Assembly: GCA_017631795.1 (NCBI GenBank) | Contig: JAGBSO010000022.1 | Span: forward strand, 1-64,000 | Direction: 5' to 3' | Source: Clostridia bacterium | GTDB lineage: Bacteria > Bacillota > Clostridia > Oscillospirales > Acutalibacteraceae | Length of the DNA: 64,000 bases | Notes under the pieces: generated by a model | What the model was told of the DNA's origin: nothing | What the model saw: only the letters and a program-made list of their open reading frames with translations | Database searches by the model: none | Shown: piece after piece, positions 61,845 to 64,000 of the stretch | Numbering within the stretch: position 1 is the first letter of the stretch | Layout: each line of letters opens with the position of its first letter | Translations under genes and position numbers: made by a program

Positions 61845-62939
61845 TTATTCAAGCAAAGAGAGAATTTCTCTGAATCCGGAAGTCGATTTAAAATCATCAG
61901 ACAAAGGATATTTTTCTGTCATAAGATATTTCATACGTTCACGCATAGTCTTTCTCTGATGTTTCTTTTCATAATGCATACCTTCAAAAAACTGTGCCGA
62001 CCTTTCGGAATCATCAGGAAGTTCATCATATTTTCCTGCAAGGACTGCACTTTTACGAAGATTCTTCAATGCATTTTCATTGTCACCGATTGAAAAATAA
62101 AAATGTCCGAGATGACCATAATCATATATCATATTATGCCATAATTTACCGTAATTTCCGTCTGTATAAATAATATTTGCGATATCAATAAGCTTTTCTA
62201 TTGCCTCAATATTATATTCTGCAGAAAAATTTTTGTCATAATAGCAATAATGACTGACTGTATTATTAAGCAGAAAAAGAGTTTTTTCAATCAGATTACT
62301 GCATGCTTCATAATGCTTCGGCATATCTGAAATGAGCATAGTTGACAGATAATCCTTTGTGTCTATCAGGCAAGGCATTCCGGAAAGGATCTTTTCAGAC
62401 TGAATCTGATATTCATTGTTTCCCGTAAAATAAGCTTTTGAATGAAGATGCTCACAGATAAGACGTTTTGACCACATTCTTATGCTGTCATCGGTGCAGT
62501 GTTTCTGAATATTCTCGTAAATGGAGATAATCTTTCGGGAATCATTTTCATAATCGGGATTGTCTTTCACATTCTTATGATACATAAGAATTTCCATATA
62601 TCTTACAAGAATACGGAAATCAGACGGAAAATCTTTCACCGCCTGCTGAAATTTTTCAAACGTCAGCTGTGCATCTTTTACTTTCATTTTATCATAAAAA
62701 TCAAGATATTCCTGTATTTTAATCTGGGCTTCGGATTCATTCATTCCGAGAAGCTCATCAACGCTGACTCTGAAAAATGATGCAATTTCAGGCAGAATGG
62801 TGATATCAGGGTAACTTTCTCCCCTTTCCCAATTGCTGACAGTCTGAAAAGTAACACCGAGAAAATCTGCAAGCATTTCCTGTGTAAGCTCATTTTCACG
62901 TCTTAATCTTTTGATATTTTCGCCTAAGTAGATAGTCAT
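61845..62939 (-). CDS. XRE-family regulator with TPR-like C-terminus
   Basis: A 364-residue protein. The first ~65 residues are a Cro/CI-type helix-turn-helix (NIKRLRRENELTQEMLADFL, SNWERGESYPDI). The remaining 300 residues are helical with TPR-like repeats (GHLGHFYFSIGDNENALKNLR), as in RRNPP/Rgg-type or metabolite-binding regulators. Such proteins often respond to peptides, but the ligand and target are unknown here. It stands alone; the 172-bp gap beyond its start carries no recognised gene. Confidence 0.82.
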   Translation of the reverse strand: MTIYLGENIKRLRRENELTQEMLADFLGVTFQTVSNWERGESYPDITILPEIASFFRVSVDELLGMNESEAQIKIQEYLDFYDKMKVKDAQLTFEKFQQAVKDFPSDFRILVRYMEILMYHKNVKDNPDYENDSRKIISIYENIQKHCTDDSIRMWSKRLICEHLHSKAYFTGNNEYQIQSEKILSGMPCLIDTKDYLSTMLISDMPKHYEACSNLIEKTLFLLNNTVSHYCYYDKNFSAEYNIEAIEKLIDIANIIYTDGNYGKLWHNMIYDYGHLGHFYFSIGDNENALKNLRKSAVLAGKYDELPDDSERSAQFFEGMHYEKKHQRKTMRERMKYLMTEKYPLSDDFKSTSGFREILSLLE

Positions 62940-63086
62940 TGTACTTATCTCCTCTGATTGTATTTATTAACCGGTCTGTCTATATAATAACGCACCAGCG
63001 AGCAAAAAACAATAAATCAATCTTTGAATAAAATTCAAGTTACTTTTGAAAAATTCAAATAATTTATGAATAACAATTCAAAAAAA

Positions 63087-63112
63087 ATACACCCTTTCGG
63101 GTGTATCTTTTT
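63087..63112 (-). terminator. Terminator after the isomerase gene
   Basis: ATACACCC (63087-63094) and GGGTGTAT (63099-63106) with a TTTC loop; on the minus strand a T-run follows. Confidence 0.85.
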
Positions 63113-64000
63113 TATGCCCACCACATCTCTGCGGGATTTTCTTTGATAAGAACACGTTTGAGCATTTCAACAGCCTTTGAAAGACCTTCATTCTGGCTCA
63201 TGAGTGAATCTTCATGTTCGATTGAAAGAACATGGTCATAGCCCACAAGACGAAGATTTGAAACGATATCTTTCCAGTATACTTCGTCGTTTCCATAACC
63301 AACAGAACGGAAAATCCATGCACGGTTGATTTCGTCACCATAGGGTTTTGTATCAAGCACACCTGTCTTTGCGGTGTTGTATTTATCCATCTTTGTATCT
63401 TTAGCATGAACGTGGAAAATCGCATCACCAAGAGCTCTGATAACTGCAACAGGCTCCATTCCCTGCCAGATAAGATGGCTGGGGTCAAAGTTTGCACCGA
63501 GCTCAGGACCTACTGCTTCACGGATACGGAGCATTGTGTCTGTGTTATAAACGCAGAATCCGGGATGCATTTCGAATGCAATCTTGTTTACACCGTGTGC
63601 TTTTGCAAACTCAACAGTGTCTTTCCAATAAGGAATAAGGACATCATTCCACTGCCAGTCAAGAATCTTTCCGAAATCATCAGGCCAGGGACATGTTACC
63701 CAGTTGGGATATTTTGCAGTTTCACAGTCACCGGGACAGCCTGAGAATGTGTTTATCTGGTGAATACCGAGTTTTTCTGCAAGAAGGATTGTATTCTTTA
63801 TTGCATCGTCAAAATACTTTGCTGTAGCTTTGTCGGGATGTACGGGGTTGCCGTGACAGCTGAGAGCACTGATTTCAACATCATAATCCTTGATAAGACC
63901 TTTGAATGTGTCAAGCTCCTTGGCATCATTCAGAAGAATCTCAGGATTTGCGTGTGCGTTGCCGGGATATCCGCCTGCACCGATTTCAACAGCTTCAATG
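63112..64000 (-). CDS. Sugar phosphate isomerase/epimerase (5' end beyond window)
   Basis: The frame is open from the window edge to a stop at 63112, so at least 295 C-terminal residues are seen. It is a TIM-barrel protein of the xylose-isomerase-like family: AVEIGAGGYPGN, ALSCHGNPVHPD, NTFSGCPGDC, IAFEMHPGFCVYN, FDPSHLIWQG, HVHAKDTK and SIEHEDSLM. The Glu, His and Asp of these motifs bind the metal and move protons between ketose and aldose carbons. The substrate is unknown; such proteins often act on inositol or rare-sugar derivatives, which would fit the Gfo/Idh fusion in this window. The start codon is outside. Confidence 0.85.
   Translation of the reverse strand, partial: IEAVEIGAGGYPGNAHANPEILLNDAKELDTFKGLIKDYDVEISALSCHGNPVHPDKATAKYFDDAIKNTILLAEKLGIHQINTFSGCPGDCETAKYPNWVTCPWPDDFGKILDWQWNDVLIPYWKDTVEFAKAHGVNKIAFEMHPGFCVYNTDTMLRIREAVGPELGANFDPSHLIWQGMEPVAVIRALGDAIFHVHAKDTKMDKYNTAKTGVLDTKPYGDEINRAWIFRSVGYGNDEVYWKDIVSNLRLVGYDHVLSIEHEDSLMSQNEGLSKAVEMLKRVLIKENPAEMWWA

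Noticed and set aside
1-64000. tRNA or rRNA genes
   Set aside because: No TPsiC-type GTTCGAATC motif with a plausible cloverleaf and no rRNA-like segment was seen by eye; a tRNAscan run would be needed to exclude weak cases.

Overview
The window reads as chromosomal DNA of a low-GC, anaerobic, polysaccharide-using Clostridia bacterium, most likely a gut Ruminococcaceae/Oscillospiraceae relative. The signs are a flavodiiron O2/NO-detoxifying protein, several intracellular glycosidases (two GH78-type, GH2, GH36), a GH39-like secreted protein, a dockerin module on a cell-wall peptidase, Firmicutes-style T-box control, and strong Shine-Dalgarno sites with frequent TTG/GTG starts. I see no tRNA, rRNA, CRISPR array, prophage, transposase or plasmid gene. 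The accessory DNA is limited to small palindromic repeats.

Layout. 1-1661 (-): 3'-truncated secreted metallophosphoesterase carrying a 594-bp tandem module. 2052-4669 (+): flavodiiron protein, ZIP metal transporter, GDPD phosphodiesterase. 4705-10860 (-): AlaX-type editing protein, then a T-box-controlled operon aspS::gatC fusion - gatA - gatB. 11036-14570: GH78 enzyme (+) and PHP-domain protein (-). 14713-16872 (+): GPH-type sugar transporter with a long cytoplasmic tail. 16921-18181 (-): thioredoxin system, divergent from a Crp/Fnr regulator that leads pentose-phosphate epimerase, ribokinase and a GH39-like protein (18325-22258, +). 22308-27516 (-): malic enzyme, fumarase, FAD oxidoreductase, SDR. 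27752-33766 (+): TetM-like GTPase, NodB-like protein, epimerase with zinc ribbon, Nudix protein, COG2426 membrane protein. 33926-35805 (-): RNA methyltransferase and GDPD. 35959-37251 (+): phosphoribosyltransferase and YoaK-type protein. 37296-44566 (-): glycerol kinase; yerC - methyltransferase - hslO - clpE operon; double-domain ThyX. 44961-46775 (+): oxidoreductase::acetyltransferase fusion. 46818-55465 (-): FtcD, then lacZ - GNAT::GH78 - zinc-ribbon membrane protein - DUF2207 protein. 55592-61809 (+): RlmD, dockerin DD-carboxypeptidase, GH36, two glycosyltransferases. 61845-64000 (-): XRE regulator and a sugar-phosphate isomerase/epimerase cut by the window end.

The most striking system is the Asn-tRNA locus. 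A T-box leader drives an aspartyl-tRNA synthetase with the His residue linked to non-discriminating enzymes. Its C-terminus is a complete GatC domain on a flexible linker, so synthetase and amidotransferase are covalently tethered. The next gene is an intact but shortened GatA that keeps the catalytic Lys and has lost both catalytic Ser residues. The following GatB keeps its zinc and kinase/transamidase motifs but has Cys in place of a Lys recalled as lining the ammonia channel. Together this suggests a tethered transamidosome no longer fed by its own glutaminase, perhaps using free ammonium, which is abundant in the gut. That mechanism is inference; the residue changes are read directly.

Other points worth attention: a tandem ThyX whose two halves keep complementary motifs; two separate fusions of a GNAT domain to carbohydrate enzymes; a dockerin on a peptidoglycan carboxypeptidase; a Rex-like palindrome covering the -10 box of a dehydrogenase-type gene; operator-like palindromes at GH78 and lacZ promoters; and a small hairpin repeat family with ACAATAATTTA arms.
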